The position numbers were made by a program, and so were the translations under genes. Source: Candidatus Merdivicinus faecavium (GTDB lineage Bacteria > Bacillota > Clostridia > Oscillospirales > Ruminococcaceae). From it: a DNA stretch of 48,626 nt. Numbering within the stretch: the first letter of the stretch is position 1; every line of letters begins with the position of its first letter. The stretch spans positions 1 to 48,626 of the forward strand of contig DVKD01000057.1 in the NCBI GenBank assembly GCA_018716285.1, written 5' to 3'. The notes beneath the pieces were generated by a model, which saw nothing but the letters and a program-made list of their open reading frames with translations, was not told the origin of the DNA and did no database searches. Below, one piece after another: positions 48,553-48,626 of this stretch.

Positions 48553-48590
48553 TGGGAGGTGGGGATTGAACCACCGAATGATTGTCAGAT
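48553..48590 (-). other. tRNA-like 3' fragment at the right edge
   Basis: The minus strand reads GGTGG-TTCAATCC-CCACC then TCCCA, like a T-arm and acceptor 3' strand, but the loop has 8 bases, not 7, and no matching 5' acceptor is visible before the window ends. An anticodon arm cannot be folded convincingly (CTGACAA could be a GAC loop, but its stem does not pair). Probably a degenerate tRNA or a tRNA piece duplicated by an integrating element. Confidence 0.3.
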
Positions 48591-48626
48591 CGACTCTTAT
48601 ACTACAAAATAGCAGTAATCCAGTAT

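Noticed and set aside
48553-48626. Complete tRNA-Val(GAC)
   Set aside because: The anticodon stem does not pair, the T-loop has 8 bases and no 5' acceptor strand is present in the window.

Overview
This window looks like a chromosome segment from a high-GC, anaerobic, Gram-positive Clostridia member, most likely Oscillospirales/Oscillospiraceae-like. The reasons are an Ala T-box, strong AGGAGG ribosome sites, textbook sigma-A promoters with 17-bp spacers, BlaI/BlaR-type and VanZ-type proteins, a cohesin/dockerin protein and an M26 surface protease. I see no transposase, phage structural gene or CRISPR array. Most of the sequence is housekeeping, with a few AT-richer inserts (1-265, 11,200-11,790, 47,855-48,440 and the right edge).

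Layout. 1-6.5 kb: rlmD (runs off the left edge, with a compositionally foreign C-terminal tail), a class A penicillin-binding protein, a small secreted protein, homoserine dehydrogenase and a VanZ-like protein. 6.5-11.2 kb: adenine-type phosphoribosyltransferase, a 587-bp array of five structured repeats, a HIT hydrolase and alaS under a T-box. 11.2-18 kb: a divergent small-ORF/XRE pair, a Cys-rich membrane protein, rsmE, an acyltransferase-like gene, a lipoprotein, a class B PBP and a guaA with a gutted amidotransferase domain. 18-26.3 kb: an HxlR regulator divergent from an oxidoreductase, a MerR regulator divergent from a YitT-type membrane protein, a siroheme sulfite/nitrite reductase, and an iron-type ABC importer joined to it through a terminator. 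26.3-33.9 kb: small regulators, two acetyltransferases, and a BlaI/M56 regulator pair. 33.9-38.3 kb: a sodium-pump beta/gamma pair behind a yybP-ykoY manganese riboswitch, a tRNA/rRNA methyltransferase operon with a leader terminator, and a flavin/Fe-S protein. 38.4-48.6 kb: a 2491-residue cohesin-dockerin-M26 protease, a GH35-like glycosidase, a Cys-rich AT-rich gene and a tRNA-like fragment.

Most notable observations: (1) a manganese-sensing riboswitch with a visible antitermination overlap in front of an OadB/OadG pair that has no OadA beside it; (2) an undescribed-looking family of structured repeats with compensatory stem changes and a constant 8-nt loop, placed in sense orientation immediately after stop codons; (3) a membrane protein with both a cohesin-like and a dockerin domain fused to a giant M26 zinc protease; (4) a 34-bp operator shared by two promoters 19 kb apart, one of them next to the HxlR gene; (5) a GMP synthetase lacking the amidotransferase Cys-His-Glu triad; (6) a foreign tail on RlmD that looks like the junction of an integrated element.

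How genes work together: envelope synthesis and antibiotic response (two PBPs, BlaI/M56, VanZ-like), translation maintenance (alaS, rlmD, rsmE, rsmI, a tRNA methyltransferase), thiol/redox response (HxlR and two likely targets), iron and siroheme metabolism (reductase plus importer), and host-surface or polymer attack (M26 protease, glycosidase). All calls come from reading the sequence and from family knowledge; no search or folding program was run.
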